Positions 49,340-58,900 of a stretch of 64,000 bases of DNA are shown here, piece by piece. This stretch comes from Chloroflexota bacterium (GTDB lineage: Bacteria; Chloroflexota; Anaerolineae; Anaerolineales; Villigracilaceae). Location of the stretch: positions 930,001-994,000 of the forward strand of contig JABFGC010000001.1 of the NCBI GenBank assembly GCA_013112685.1, written 5' to 3'. Every line of letters starts with the position of its first letter. The first letter of the stretch is position 1. The translations under genes and the position numbers were made by a program. Under the pieces are notes generated by a model, which worked only from the letters and a program-made list of their open reading frames with translations, made no database searches and had not been told where the DNA came from.

Positions 49340-49665
49340 AACTTACAACGCCACAGAAACAGATTCGTCACTATGCCCTCTTCCACATCGTCCCCTTGTG
49401 GGATTTGGAAGAGGGGCAAACCGACATGCCGATTAACCCTCTCCATCTGGGAGTAGATCACAAACAAAACCCCTCTCCCGTCTCCCCCAAGGGGGAGAAG
49501 CCCAGACCATCCTCGAACAAAACTATCCTTGGAAGCCCAACTCGCCATCAGGAAGAAAAGCAGTCAAGCCCATGCCCTCTTCCATTTGGAAGAGGGACAA
49601 ACCGACACGCCGATTAGTCGTCTCCATCTGGGAGTAGGTCTCTTCCCTCCCCCGTTTGGATTTTC
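49340..49665. repeat. GC-rich palindrome cluster (P2 type), long
   Basis: Fills the 375 bases between brnT and the TPR gene. CCCTCTTCCA/TTGGAAGAGG, CCCGTCTCCCCCAAGGGGGA and repeated CTCCATCTGGGAGTAG units, ending CTTCCCTCCCCCGTTTGGAT. No gene seen. Confidence 0.65.
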
Positions 49666-49959
49666 AAGACATCACTGATTTGTTACTTCAATAATTCGGT
49701 TAATTTGTTCAACAAGGGGTGAATTGATTTTAGTAAATATGGGCAATGCTTTTTCGGCATATACCCGTGCTTTTTCTTTATCGCCTAATTGCAACAAAGA
49801 AATTGCGTAATTCGCAAAATTTGCCCCTTCTCCATAAAGATTGCCAATCATTCGCTGAATTCCAATTGCACGCTCCAACTGTTTCTCGGCAAGTTCAACA
49901 TCACCTGTATACAAAGACAATCTAGCTAATGACATTAATGTATTGGCTTCGCCCAATTT

Positions 49960-50900
49960 ATCCCCAATTTGTTGAAAGAGTTTCAATGCCTCATTGTAAC
50001 TTTCCAAAGCCACGTCTCGGTTATCCAGAAGCTGTTGCACATCGCCGATGGACTTTCGCACATTGGCTTCGCCTAATTTCGCCCCAATTTGGCGAAAGAG
50101 TTTCAAGGCTTCATTGTAACTCTCAAGCGCAGCAACATTTTCTTTACGAAATTGTTGTACATCGCCAATAGCTTTTCGCACATTGGCTTCGCCCAATTTT
50201 GCCCCAACTTGGCGAAAGAGTTTCAAGGCTTCGTTATAACTTTCAAGCGCAGCATCTATTTCTTTGCGGAACTGTTGTACGTCGCCTATGGCTTTTCTTA
50301 CATTCGCCTCTCCCAATATGGCTCCGATTTCGCGAAAAAGTTTCAGAGCTTCGCTGTAGCTCCCCAATGCGGCATCTCGCTCATCACGGAACTGTTGCAC
50401 ATCACCAATGGCTTGCAACACATTAGCTTCGCCCAACTTATCCCCTACTTGGCGGAAGAGCTTCAGAGCTTCATTGTAACTCCCCAATGCGGCATCTCGC
50501 TCATCTCGAAACTGTTGTATATCACCAACGGCTTTTCTTACATTAGCTTCACCCAATTTCGCACCGACTTGGCGGAAGAGTTTCAAGGCTTTGTTGTAAC
50601 TTTCAAGTGCGGAATCTCGTTCATCACGGAATTGCTGCACATCACCAATCGCCTGTAAGACATTGGCTTCTCCCAATTTCGCCCCGACTTGGCGGAAGAG
50701 CACCAAGGCTTGGCTGTAACTTTCGAGCGCGGCATCCCGATCATCACGGAACTGTTGCACATCGCCAATCGCTTGCAACACATTGGCTTCGCCTAAACGA
50801 TCTCCAACTTGAAGGAAGAGTTTCAGGGCTTGATTGTAGCTTTCGAGCGCGGCATCATTTTCCTTGCGGAACTGCTGTACATCGCCGATGGCATGTAGCA
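49960..50900 (-). repeat. 120-bp TPR-coding tandem repeats
   Basis: Eight nearly identical 40-codon units of the type GEANVRKAIGDVQQFRKE followed by LESYNEALKLFRQVGAKL, then two divergent units. The DNA similarity suggests recent expansion by slippage or unequal recombination. Confidence 0.85.
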
Positions 50901-51856
50901 CGTTGGCTTTCAGGTGGATGTCGGATATGCCCAATTGCAAACTTGTTTCTAACCAATTCACCCAATAAACCCAAGCATCACTAAAATTTACGTAAAACCA
51001 ATTCCGCGCTTTTGTAGTGAGCAACGCAAGGATTTCTGATTTCTCTTCGCTCCTTGCCCACTCACACGCATCTAGCAAATTATCACGTTCAGACAAAACG
51101 ATAGGAAGATTTTCTATGTAGGGAATGTAATTAGCATCGAAAAGCCCTATGAGCCATTGCGCTATTGCGACTTTTGTCGAGTCGAACTTTCCACTTGTCC
51201 TTAGTTTCAAGGCTGCATATTCATCTAGCAAATCATGAAGATAGTAACGCTCAAGGCGTTCGTCTTCTGTTTGAACAATCCTTACCAATGAAAGGTTAAT
51301 AAAACGAGAAAGGATTTGGCGTGAAACTGAAGGCTCGGTTTTCCACACAAAAGAAACTGCCTCAATGGAAAAGCCTGTTGGGTGAAAAGCAGATAACATC
51401 TGGAATCTCTCACGATCTTCCGTTTTTAGAGCATCGTAGCTAATGTCAAAGACATGCTCCATATCCCAACGTGCATCACCCTCCATCTTCAACTCTGAAA
51501 GTTTTGCTTGTGCAATCTCAAAGTAACGCGCAACAGGTTTTTTCCCGCCTTCCAATTGTCTAATCCGACGGGCAGCAATTTCCATTGCCAATGGATTAAA
51601 TTTGCAACGGTTAGCAAGAACCATAAGGGTCTCTAATTCATTGGATACAACATCATCGCCTAAGATCGCCTTGAAAAGTTCGTGGGCTTGTTCCCAAGTC
51701 ATAGAATCTAGCCCAAAGGTTTTGACTCCACCTATCTGTTGAATACGGCTGGTGATCAATGCAGTAGACGGACTCGACGGAAGAATATCCCCAATTTTTT
51801 CCAACGCAGACTGTCTAACATCATCTATTGAAATTTGACAAATTAATGTTACAAAA

Positions 51857-52383
51857 TTACTTCCAAGAAAGATCTGAACTTTTCAAGCAAGCCAAGAGCC
51901 GTTTCTTGGATGTTCTTGTTCGAGCAACTCCGGCATGGATACGAGTAGTGAGTTCCTGCATGTTATGAGGTGCAAAGCTGGCGCTGTGTTCATGAATTTG
52001 CGTCCAGACGAATTCCACGGCATTCAATTCAGGCGCACAAGTTGGAAAATGAAAGACATGAACGCGAGGATATTTTTGGAGGAACTCTGCCGTTGTCGGA
52101 GACACGTGAATTTTGTGACGATCCCAAACGAGCACAATGGTACCGGGATCAAGCGCAACAATTGTTTCCAAAAGAGAATGGTGTGTTCGGAGCGAAGGTT
52201 ACATTGAAAGGAGCGTGTGCTTAATCGAATCTTTCGCAACCTTGGACTAACCAACAGAGCGCCAAACAGATTCAGATGCTGATGATGATCCAAACTGGTG
52301 CGGGCGGTCGGCGTCTGTCCACGCGGGGCCCAAGTCCGCTTGAGTGGCGATACCAGCGTGAAACCTGCTTCATCTATTAACAC
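51857..52383 (-). pseudogene. IS630 transposase orfB, frameshifted copy
   Basis: Same DDE domain as 54039 but one base missing in GGTACCGGG (copy 2 has GGTACTCGGG), which breaks the frame after LIDEAGF...LLRLIP and before VLVWDRHKIH. This copy is probably inactive but could be moved in trans. Confidence 0.85.
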
Positions 52384-52870
52384 CAGCGTAGCGCTCAGAG
52401 CCCGCCACTTTTTTTATCCGTGGCCAGCTATACCGTTTCCAGCTTGCAATCGCTTCATCGTTGCGTTGGATGGCTAGGCGTTGTACTTTTTGCCAACTCC
52501 AATTCATGCGATCCAGCAACCGCCAGACACCGCTGGGCGTGTAGCGGATCCCAAACAGATCCCAGATGAGATGTCCAATGCGATCCAAGTTCCAATAATC
52601 TTCGCTGTATCCATGAGCGTAGGCGCCTTGCAAGAGTTCTTCCTTCAACTGATTGATTTGCTCGCTTGACACATACGCTGGCTTGCCGGGCGGTCGGGTG
52701 TTTTTCCGCTCTACTCGTTTTTCTCGACGCCAACGGTAGACACTACAGCGGGTAACACCCACCTGAGCAGCCACTTGGGCAACCGACTTGCCTCGTTTCA
52801 GTAGCCTTAACGCTTTTTGACGTCGCATATCAAGTTGTTTGCTTGCGCCATATGGTCTCATGCCGAGCAT
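52370..52870 (-). CDS. IS630 transposase orfA (HTH), copy 1
   Basis: 166 residues: RRQKALRLLKRGKSVAQVAAQVGVTRCSVYRWRREKRVERKNTRPPGKPAYVSSEQINQLKEELLQGAYAHGYSEDYWNLDRIGHLIWDLFGIRYTPSGVWRLL, a two-HTH DNA-binding domain of IS630 transposases. The slippery A7 tract at 52409-52415 would join it to orfB by -1 frameshift. Confidence 0.88.
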   Translation of the reverse strand: MLGMRPYGASKQLDMRRQKALRLLKRGKSVAQVAAQVGVTRCSVYRWRREKRVERKNTRPPGKPAYVSSEQINQLKEELLQGAYAHGYSEDYWNLDRIGHLIWDLFGIRYTPSGVWRLLDRMNWSWQKVQRLAIQRNDEAIASWKRYSWPRIKKVAGSERYAGVNR

Positions 52871-54038
52871 TATGCCGCAAAATCATGGTTGTATCATTAT
52901 TTTGTCAAAGTTCAATAATATTACAAGGAAACGATGTGCTTTGTAGGTGCTTTGCAAATCATGAACTAGTCGTTCATAAGAGTCATTCGGCTGTATCTGA
53001 ATGCCACATTTGGTCAATAACTCGCTTGCTAATTGGTAGGGTTTCTTTGCCCCAACATCTATCCACAAGATTTCAAACTCATCTCTTAATTGTTGAGCGA
53101 CTTGTTTTGCTAATTCGGTTTTCCCAAGTCCGCCTGGGGCGTGCAAACCAACAATTGCACCTTTTCCTCCCTTGCGAATAAAGTTAATTACCTCATCCTC
53201 AACTTTGCCACGATGGATATAGATTTCTGTTCTGACAGGCGGAATGAAGCCTATCGAGTCGGCTAATTCTTGAGCAACAGGTCGAATTTTCTTGTAAATC
53301 GTTAGTACAAAACGGTCTCTCTCCAAATCATTTTCAATAACTAATCCCAATTTTCCATCGGATAGATAAGATTCGTTTAAATTCAACTCCTCCCTTATGC
53401 GATAAATCCCTCTCCCCTCTCTTTGATTTAAACCCGTGTCATGTAGCACCTGCAACAGCCTTGGATTTCGGCGGTTTTTCGGGTGCAATGGTTTCTCGTA
53501 AGTCAATAGTTTTTCTACTGGATATTGACTTGCTCCAGGATTCTCAAACTCAATTCGGTTAGGGAATATTGTTATATAACCTATATCTTCACTTTGATAA
53601 TCACGATGTACAAAGAAGTTAACCAACGCTTCAGTTATTGCCACGTCAGGGTAATCGAAGAATTTACGAGCTGCCCCGCGATTATCTCGATTTGTTGGAT
53701 CATCCCAAACGCCCAAATATGGATCTAGTTGCTCTCGAATGGCAAAGTAAGCTTCAAGCACAGAACCTCTTATAGATTTCGTTACATCTCTCCCTTCATC
53801 GCGAAGAGTTACATCTGAGTGCAGCAGACTGTGTGGAAACATTTCTTTCTTACAAAACAACAATACACCAGCATAAGTCAAGAAAATACCAGTCTTATCT
53901 TTCTTTGCCAGCCCCATTGAAACACAATGTTGTAATAATTTTTCTTCGTTTTTATATTGAGCGAATTTCTGATCTCTTACCTCACATAACGATAGATATT
54001 TCTTAATTATTGAAATTTGACAAATTAATGTTACAAAA

Positions 54039-54566
54039 TTACTTCCAAGAAAGATCTGAACTTTTCAAGCAAGCCAAGAGCCGTTTCTTGGATGTTCTTG
54101 TTCGAGCAACTCCGGCATGGATACGAGTAGTGAGTTCCTGCATGTTATGAGGTGCAAAGCTGGCGCTGTGTTCATGAATTTGCGTCCAGACGAATTCCAC
54201 GGCATTCAATTCAGGCGCACAAGTTGGAAAATGAAAGACATGAACGCGAGGATATTTTTGGAGGAACTCTGCCGTTGTCGGAGACACGTGAATTTTGTGA
54301 CGATCCCAAACGAGCACAATGGTACTCGGGATCAAGCGCAACAATTGTTTCCAAAAGAGAATGGTGTGTTCGGAGCGAAGGTTACATTGAAAGGAGCGTG
54401 TGCTTAATCGAATCTTTCGCAACCTTGGACTAACCAACAGAGCGCCAAACAGATTCAGATGCTGATGATGATCCAAACTGGTGCGGGCGGTCGGCGTCTG
54501 TCCACGCGGGGCCCAAGTCCGCTTGAGTGGCGATACCAGCGTGAAACCTGCTTCATCTATTAACAC
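54039..54566 (-). CDS. IS630 transposase orfB (DDE domain)
   Basis: 175 residues: LIDEAGFTLVSPLKRTWAPRGQTP, VLVWDRHKIHVSPTT and FPTCAPELNAVEFVWTQIHEH give the D...D...E catalytic order of the DDE_3 superfamily. Its open frame starts inside orfA. It is probably made as an OrfA-OrfB fusion by -1 frameshifting rather than from the GTG at 54566. Confidence 0.9.
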   Translation of the reverse strand: MLIDEAGFTLVSPLKRTWAPRGQTPTARTSLDHHQHLNLFGALLVSPRLRKIRLSTRSFQCNLRSEHTILFWKQLLRLIPSTIVLVWDRHKIHVSPTTAEFLQKYPRVHVFHFPTCAPELNAVEFVWTQIHEHSASFAPHNMQELTTRIHAGVARTRTSKKRLLACLKSSDLSWK

Positions 54567-55053
54567 CAGCGTAGCGCTCAGAGCCCGCCACTTTTTTTAT
54601 CCGTGGCCAGCTATACCGTTTCCAGCTTGCAATCGCTTCATCGTTGCGTTGGATGGCTAGGCGTTGTACTTTTTGCCAACTCCAATTCATGCGATCCAGC
54701 GGCCGCCAGACACCGCTGGGCGTGTAGCGGATCCCAAACAGATCCCAGATGAGATGTCCAATGCGATCCAAGTTCCAATAATCTTCGCTGTATCCATGAG
54801 CGTAGGCGCCTTGCAAGAGTTCTTCCTTCAACTGATTGATTTGCTCGCTTGACACATACGCTGGCTTGCCGGGCGGTCGGGTGTTTTTCCGCTCTACTCG
54901 TTTTTCTCGACGCCAACGGTAGACACTACAGCGGGTAACACCCACCTGAGCAGCCACTTGGGCAACCGACTTGCCTCGTTTCAGTAGCCTTAACGCTTTT
55001 TGACGTCGCATATCAAGTTGTTTGCTTGCGCCATATGGTCTCATGCCGAGCAT
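54553..55053 (-). CDS. IS630 transposase orfA (HTH), copy 2
   Basis: 166 residues, near-identical to 52370 (RPLD for RLLD in the third helix region). N-terminal HTH plus linker; ends AGVNR just after orfB begins in the -1 frame. The fused product would be about 336 residues, a normal IS630 transposase length. Confidence 0.9.
   Translation of the reverse strand: MLGMRPYGASKQLDMRRQKALRLLKRGKSVAQVAAQVGVTRCSVYRWRREKRVERKNTRPPGKPAYVSSEQINQLKEELLQGAYAHGYSEDYWNLDRIGHLIWDLFGIRYTPSGVWRPLDRMNWSWQKVQRLAIQRNDEAIASWKRYSWPRIKKVAGSERYAGVNR
54591..54598 (-). promoter_or_regulatory. -1 frameshift slippery heptamer A AAA AAG-type (A7G)
   Basis: On the coding strand ATA AAA AAA GTG (orfA). Slipping back one base gives AAG TGG CGG GCT CTG, reading KWRALSATLVLIDEAGF into orfB. 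Same tract in copy 1 at 52408-52415. Confidence 0.65.
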
Positions 55054-55392
55054 TATGCCGCAAAATCATGGTTGTATCATTATTTTGTCAAAGTTCAATA
55101 GCTCAGGGTCTACAGATTTCCAAGGAATATTTGTTATTTTGCTATCATCGTCAGGTTGATCGACACTCGGAACGTCTGGCTCTGCTAAAGCGCCTTTGAT
55201 GTATTCCAGCGAGTCTTTTAAAAACGAAATGCCGTCTTTCAAAAAAGCCAGAACACCAACAGCCGCTACACCTATAAGCGTAGCTAATCCTCCCTCCATG
55301 TTTCTCCAAGCTGGAAAGGTAAACCAACTAACTAAGACAACAGTTAGCCAGAGCAATGCAAAGATCATTAGCGGCGGGATTCTTCGATTCAT

Positions 55393-55640
55393 AAGTTAAA
55401 GCCAATCTATGGCTTGTATGAGTTTATTATAATCTGCTTAGAGCATCAGTCCGCTTTGAGCGGACTTCGTAAAAACAACACGGGTGATTTATCCCTGTGC
55501 GGGCTAACAGCCAAACCCAACGCCCCTCGAAACAGAACCAACTTCAAGGGTAGAATGAAACGGGGTTACCTCCACTCTCTGATACAATACGCCCCTAATC
55601 TCCAATTCTCTAATCCTCCAGTTACTATTTACCAATTACC
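55393..55640. other. Intergenic region upstream of ettA
   Basis: Contains a small hairpin GTCCGCT/AGCGGAC (55449-55465) and a possible -10 GATACAAT about 60 bases before ettA. No Shine-Dalgarno is visible at ettA. No gene seen. Confidence 0.4.
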
Positions 55641-57311
55641 ATGTCCAACGAATCCCTCGTAATCTACTCCATGAACCGCGTAGGACGCATCGTCCCTCCC
55701 AACAAACAAATTCTGCGCGACATCTCCCTCGGCTTCTACTACGGCGCCAAGATCGGCGTGCTCGGTCTCAACGGCGCGGGCAAATCCACACTGCTGCGCA
55801 TCATGGCAGGCGTCGATAAAGACTACATCGGCGAGATCTCCCAATCCAAAGGCTACACCGTCGGCTTGCTCGAGCAGGAACCCAAACTCGACGAAAGCAA
55901 AACCGTGATGGAAGTCGTCAAAGAAGCGGTGCAGCCCATTGTCGAAATGCTCGCGCGCTTCGATGAGGTCAACGCCAAATTCGCCGAACCCGACGCCGAC
56001 TTCGACGCCCTCGTCGCCGAGCAAGCCAAACTGCAGGAACAGCTCGACAAGCACGACGCCTGGAACCTCGACAGCCGCCTCGAACTCGCCATGGACGCCC
56101 TGCGCTGCCCGCCGTCGGATACGCCCATCAACGTCTGCTCAGGCGGAGAAAAGCGCCGCGTCGCGCTTACCCGACTCCTGCTCACCGAACCCGACATTCT
56201 CCTGCTCGACGAACCCACCAACCACCTCGACGCCGAGTCCGTGGCATGGCTCGAACATCACCTGCGCGACTACAAAGGCACCGTCATCGCCGTCACCCAC
56301 GACCGCTACTTCCTCGACAACGTCGCAGGCTGGATACTCGAACTCGACCGCGGCTACGGCATCCCCTACAAGGGCAACTACTCCTCCTGGCTCGAACAAA
56401 AACAGGAGCGCATCCGCCTCGAAGAGAAATCCGAATCCAAACGACAGAAAACACTGGAGCGCGAACTCGAATGGATTCGCATGTCGCCCAAAGCGCGTCA
56501 ATCCAAAGGACAAGCCCGCGTCAGCGCCTACGAAAAATTGCTCAACCAAGAAGCCGAAGCACGCCGCGAAGAACTGGAAATTTACATCCCGCCCGGACCA
56601 CGGCTGGGAGACATTGTCTTCGACTTCGACAAGGTCACCAAATCCTACGGCGACCGCCTCATTCTCGACTCCTTTTCGGCTTCCATTCCCCCCGGCTCTA
56701 TCGTCGGGATAGTGGGTCCCAACGGCGCAGGCAAGACCACCCTGCTCAAGATGATCACGGGACAAGAAAAACCCGACAGCGGCACGGTCAAGATCGGCGA
56801 AACCGTCAAACTCTCGTACGTTGACCAAAACCGCACCCTCGACCCCGAGAAGACCGTCTACGAAGAAATTTCGCAAGGCGCCGACTTCCTCGAACTCGGC
56901 AAGCGCAAGGTCAACTCACGCGCCTACTGCGCCTCCTTCAACTTCCAAGGCTCTGACCAGCAAAAGAAAGTCGGCATCCTCTCGGGCGGTGAACGCAACC
57001 GCGTCCACCTCGCCAAGACCCTCACCGAAGGCGCCAACGTCATCCTGCTCGACGAACCCACCAACGACCTCGACGTCAACACCCTGCGCGCCCTCGAAGA
57101 AGCCATCGAAGAATTTGCAGGCGTCGCCCTCGTCGTCAGCCACGACCGCTGGTTCCTCGACCGCATCTGCACCCACATCGTTGTATTTGAGGGAGATTCC
57201 ATTGCGAAGATGTACATCGGGAATTGGTCCGATTACGAAACAATGATGCGCGAGAAGTTTGGGAAAGATTTAACTCCGCATCGGGTGAAATACCGAACCC
57301 TCACACGCTAA
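55641..57311 (+). CDS. ettA: EttA, energy-dependent translational throttle (ABC-F)
   Basis: 556 residues, the family length. First ABC: GLNGAGKST, CSGGEKRRVAL, LLLDEPTNHLD; arm region RLELAMDALRCPP; linker with RLEEKSESKRQKTLERELEWIRMSPKARQSK (P-site-tRNA interaction motif); second ABC: GPNGAGKTT, LSGGERNRVHL, ILLDEPTNDLD. The C terminus is GNWSDYETMMREKFGKDLTPHRVKYRTLTR. It binds the ribosomal E site and gates entry into elongation according to ATP level. Its last ~90 bases are copied at 57421, partly at 58861 and 63965. Confidence 0.95.
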   Translation: MSNESLVIYSMNRVGRIVPPNKQILRDISLGFYYGAKIGVLGLNGAGKSTLLRIMAGVDKDYIGEISQSKGYTVGLLEQEPKLDESKTVMEVVKEAVQPIVEMLARFDEVNAKFAEPDADFDALVAEQAKLQEQLDKHDAWNLDSRLELAMDALRCPPSDTPINVCSGGEKRRVALTRLLLTEPDILLLDEPTNHLDAESVAWLEHHLRDYKGTVIAVTHDRYFLDNVAGWILELDRGYGIPYKGNYSSWLEQKQERIRLEEKSESKRQKTLERELEWIRMSPKARQSKGQARVSAYEKLLNQEAEARREELEIYIPPGPRLGDIVFDFDKVTKSYGDRLILDSFSASIPPGSIVGIVGPNGAGKTTLLKMITGQEKPDSGTVKIGETVKLSYVDQNRTLDPEKTVYEEISQGADFLELGKRKVNSRAYCASFNFQGSDQQKKVGILSGGERNRVHLAKTLTEGANVILLDEPTNDLDVNTLRALEEAIEEFAGVALVVSHDRWFLDRICTHIVVFEGDSIAKMYIGNWSDYETMMREKFGKDLTPHRVKYRTLTR

Positions 57312-57420
57312 CATGTCATTGCGAGGAGGAGCCCCGAAGGGGCGACGACGAAGCAATCCCCTCGTCGAAGTGGGGGATTGCTTCGGGCAAAGAACAAGAG
57401 CGCCCTCGCAATGACATCTG
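57312..57420. repeat. ATTGCGAGG-type inverted repeat
   Basis: GTCATTGCGAGGAGGAGCCC at the left and GCGCCCTCGCAATGACAT at the right, with AGCAATCCCCTCGTC/GTGGGGGATTGCTTCG inside. A dispersed repeat placed exactly between the real ettA end and its first copy. Confidence 0.75.
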
Positions 57421-57510
57421 GGGCAACTGGTCCGATTACGAAACGATGATGCAGGAAAAGTTTGGAAAAGATTTAACCCCGCACCGCGTCAAATATCGAA
57501 CATTGAAGAG
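57421..57510 (+). repeat. Copy 1 of the ettA 3' end
   Basis: Encodes GNWSDYETMMQEKFGKDLTPHRVKYRTLKR, the same C-terminal peptide as ettA but with many silent changes (for example GGGCAACTGG for GGGAATTGG). No start or upstream part. 57511-57787 holds another dispersed repeat (CCCTGAGCCGAAGCCCTGAG...CGAAGGGTCTC) and no gene. Confidence 0.85.
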
Positions 57511-57787
57511 ACAATCCGAATCATGTCACCCTGAGCCGAAGCCCTGAGCGCAGCGAAGGGGCTGGCGAAGGGTCTCTCACACGGTGGTAGAGATTCTCAC
57601 CTGCACTCCCTGGCACTGCCCGCCAGAGCAAGTGTGCGTGCGGTGCAAGTGTCGCTTCGCTCAGAATGACATGCGGCTTGTAGGGGCGGAACGGTGTGTC
57701 CGCCCTTTTTGATTCCTGCAAACAAAACGAAACTCATCTCGGCGGGTTATATAGATACACCAAATATTTGCCAAAGGAGAATAAACA

Positions 57788-58171
57788 ATGAAACTCAACG
57801 TCATGTTGACCATCGCGGCAGTGTATGGGATCGGCTTGGGCTTGATAAACCTGTTAGCGCCAGGCGCGGGGACAGGCGTTACGATGTCAACTATCCCAGG
57901 TATTGTGTCCATGTCGATCCGATTTTGGGGCGTATCCTACATCGGACTGGGGCTGATCGCCTGGCTGGTTCGCAATGCAGAGCCGTCGAAGGCGCACGAC
58001 GGCGTGACCCTCGGCTTGACGATCTTCTTCGCCCTGCACGCGCTGACCAGCCTGTACGGTCAGTTTACAGATACATCCGTGCCCACGCACTGGATCATGG
58101 CAACGGTTCAGGCTTTGATCGCCGTTGGATTGTTCGTCGCGGGCAAAGCCAGCATGTCACAGAACTCTTGA
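57788..58171 (+). CDS. Small four-helix membrane protein
   Basis: 127 residues with four hydrophobic segments (VMLTIAAVYGIGLGLINLLAP, SIRFWGVSYIGLGLIAWLV, TLGLTIFFALHALTSLYG, WIMATVQALIAVGLFVAG). AAGGAG precedes its ATG. It resembles small uncharacterised membrane proteins without enzymatic motifs. It begins the first block after ettA tail copy 1. Confidence 0.65.
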   Translation: MKLNVMLTIAAVYGIGLGLINLLAPGAGTGVTMSTIPGIVSMSIRFWGVSYIGLGLIAWLVRNAEPSKAHDGVTLGLTIFFALHALTSLYGQFTDTSVPTHWIMATVQALIAVGLFVAGKASMSQNS

Positions 58172-58254
58172 TGTTGCAAAGTCCCGCAGGTTGTGAAAGC
58201 CTGCGGGAATGTATGGCTAATTTTTTTCACATTTTCACCGTTCAAGGAGCCGCC

Positions 58255-58854
58255 ATGACAACGGGTAATTTGTCGTTCGCCGCGATTGGCAGGATGGCAA
58301 TTGCATCAGGCATCATTAGTATCCTTGCGATTGCGCTCCTCATTCTTTTCTTCACGGTGGGTCAGCCTTTTGGCACCCTCAACGACATCTTCAATGGCAT
58401 CGCAGGAATCGCAATCTTAATTCTGGCATGGATGCTGTATGCTGAACACCATGCAAAATCCCCTCTGTTGAGTCAAATTGCGCTGATGATAGCCATTGTT
58501 GGCGCGATCGTTGTTGTCATTGGATCGATATTGGTCATCTTTCAAATCACGGGCTGGGTCCTGGCGGGGTCGTATACGGGCGCTGGGAATGCGTTGATCG
58601 GTCTGTGGCTGGCGGCGTTTTGTTATTCCATGCAACGCAGTGACACGTTACCTCACAATCTGATTGTTTTTGGGCTGGTTGTCGGCGCGTGCATGGCGTT
58701 TGGACTGATTCTCATTCCTGGGATCCTTGCTCGAATTGACAACATGGAGTCGCCGCCGTGGTATCTCTACATCGGGTATGTGGGGTTTTTAGGAACATCC
58801 ATCCTCTATCCAATCTGGGCAATTTGGCTGGGACGGGTCCTCATGTCCAGATAG
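58255..58854 (+). CDS. DUF4386-like multi-helix membrane protein
   Basis: 199 residues from the ATG at 58255 (AAGGAG nine bases upstream). Six hydrophobic segments; ends with YIGYVGFLGTSILYPIWAIWLGRVLMSR, closely like the end of the 59505 protein (GGSIAVIAYPFWAIWLGRQLLSRR). The two are paralogues. An open frame extends upstream to 57694 but overlaps the preceding gene and lacks a start signal. Function unknown. Confidence 0.65.
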   Translation: MTTGNLSFAAIGRMAIASGIISILAIALLILFFTVGQPFGTLNDIFNGIAGIAILILAWMLYAEHHAKSPLLSQIALMIAIVGAIVVVIGSILVIFQITGWVLAGSYTGAGNALIGLWLAAFCYSMQRSDTLPHNLIVFGLVVGACMAFGLILIPGILARIDNMESPPWYLYIGYVGFLGTSILYPIWAIWLGRVLMSR

Positions 58855-58860
58855 AATTCT

Positions 58861-58890
58861 GGATCGAGTCAAATATCGAACGTTGAAGAG
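58861..58890 (+). repeat. Copy 2 of the ettA 3' end (last 30 bases)
   Basis: GGATCGAGTCAAATATCGAA followed by CGTTGAAGAG, matching RVKYRTLKR of the ettA tail, directly between two gene blocks. Confidence 0.8.
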
Positions 58891-58900
58891 GTAACTCGAA

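Larger units (their letters stand above)
51828..52915 (-). mobile_element. IS630-family insertion sequence, copy 1 (1088 bp)
   Basis: Ends TTGAAATTTGACAAATTAATG and, inverted, TTGAACTTTGACAAAATAATG (24 of the first 27 bases match), flanked by TA on both sides as expected for IS630/Tc1-type TA targeting. It carries the two transposase frames. Inserted in the Walker B codons of the STAND gene. It differs from copy 2 by a few bases, including a 1-base deletion near 52142. Confidence 0.92.
54010..55098 (-). mobile_element. IS630-family insertion sequence, copy 2 (1089 bp)
   Basis: Same ends and orientation as copy 1, also flanked by TA. It separates the N-terminal membrane part of the STAND gene from the rest (between Leu and Ile codons of VDPELIKKYL). 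Both its transposase frames are intact. Confidence 0.93.
49672..55392 (-). pseudogene. STAND NTPase: membrane anchor, AlbA/HATPase-like part, NB-ARC, TPRs; split by two IS copies
   Basis: Three coding pieces (55392-55099, 54009-52916, 51827-49672) join in one frame if each IS and one TA are removed. The joints read VDPELIKKYLSLCEV and LVILDDVRQSALEKIG, the latter recreating the Walker B of NB-ARC (FLVILDDV). Order: transmembrane helices and linker (about 100 residues), a part ending in GLNQREGRGIYRIREEL (HATPase_c_4/AlbA-type), Walker A GLHAPGGLGKTELA, NB-ARC and winged-helix regions, then ten TPRs of 40 residues, eight almost identical. Resembles defence or signalling STAND proteins. Now disrupted. 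Confidence 0.82.

Noticed and set aside
51828..55098. The two IS copies as a composite transposon carrying the NB-ARC part
   Set aside because: The DNA between and outside joins in frame after removing each IS with one TA, so they are two separate insertions.
57694..58254. Upstream extension of the membrane protein at 58255
   Set aside because: Overlaps the gene at 57788 in another frame, no ribosome site, and the encoded part is Arg-rich nonsense.
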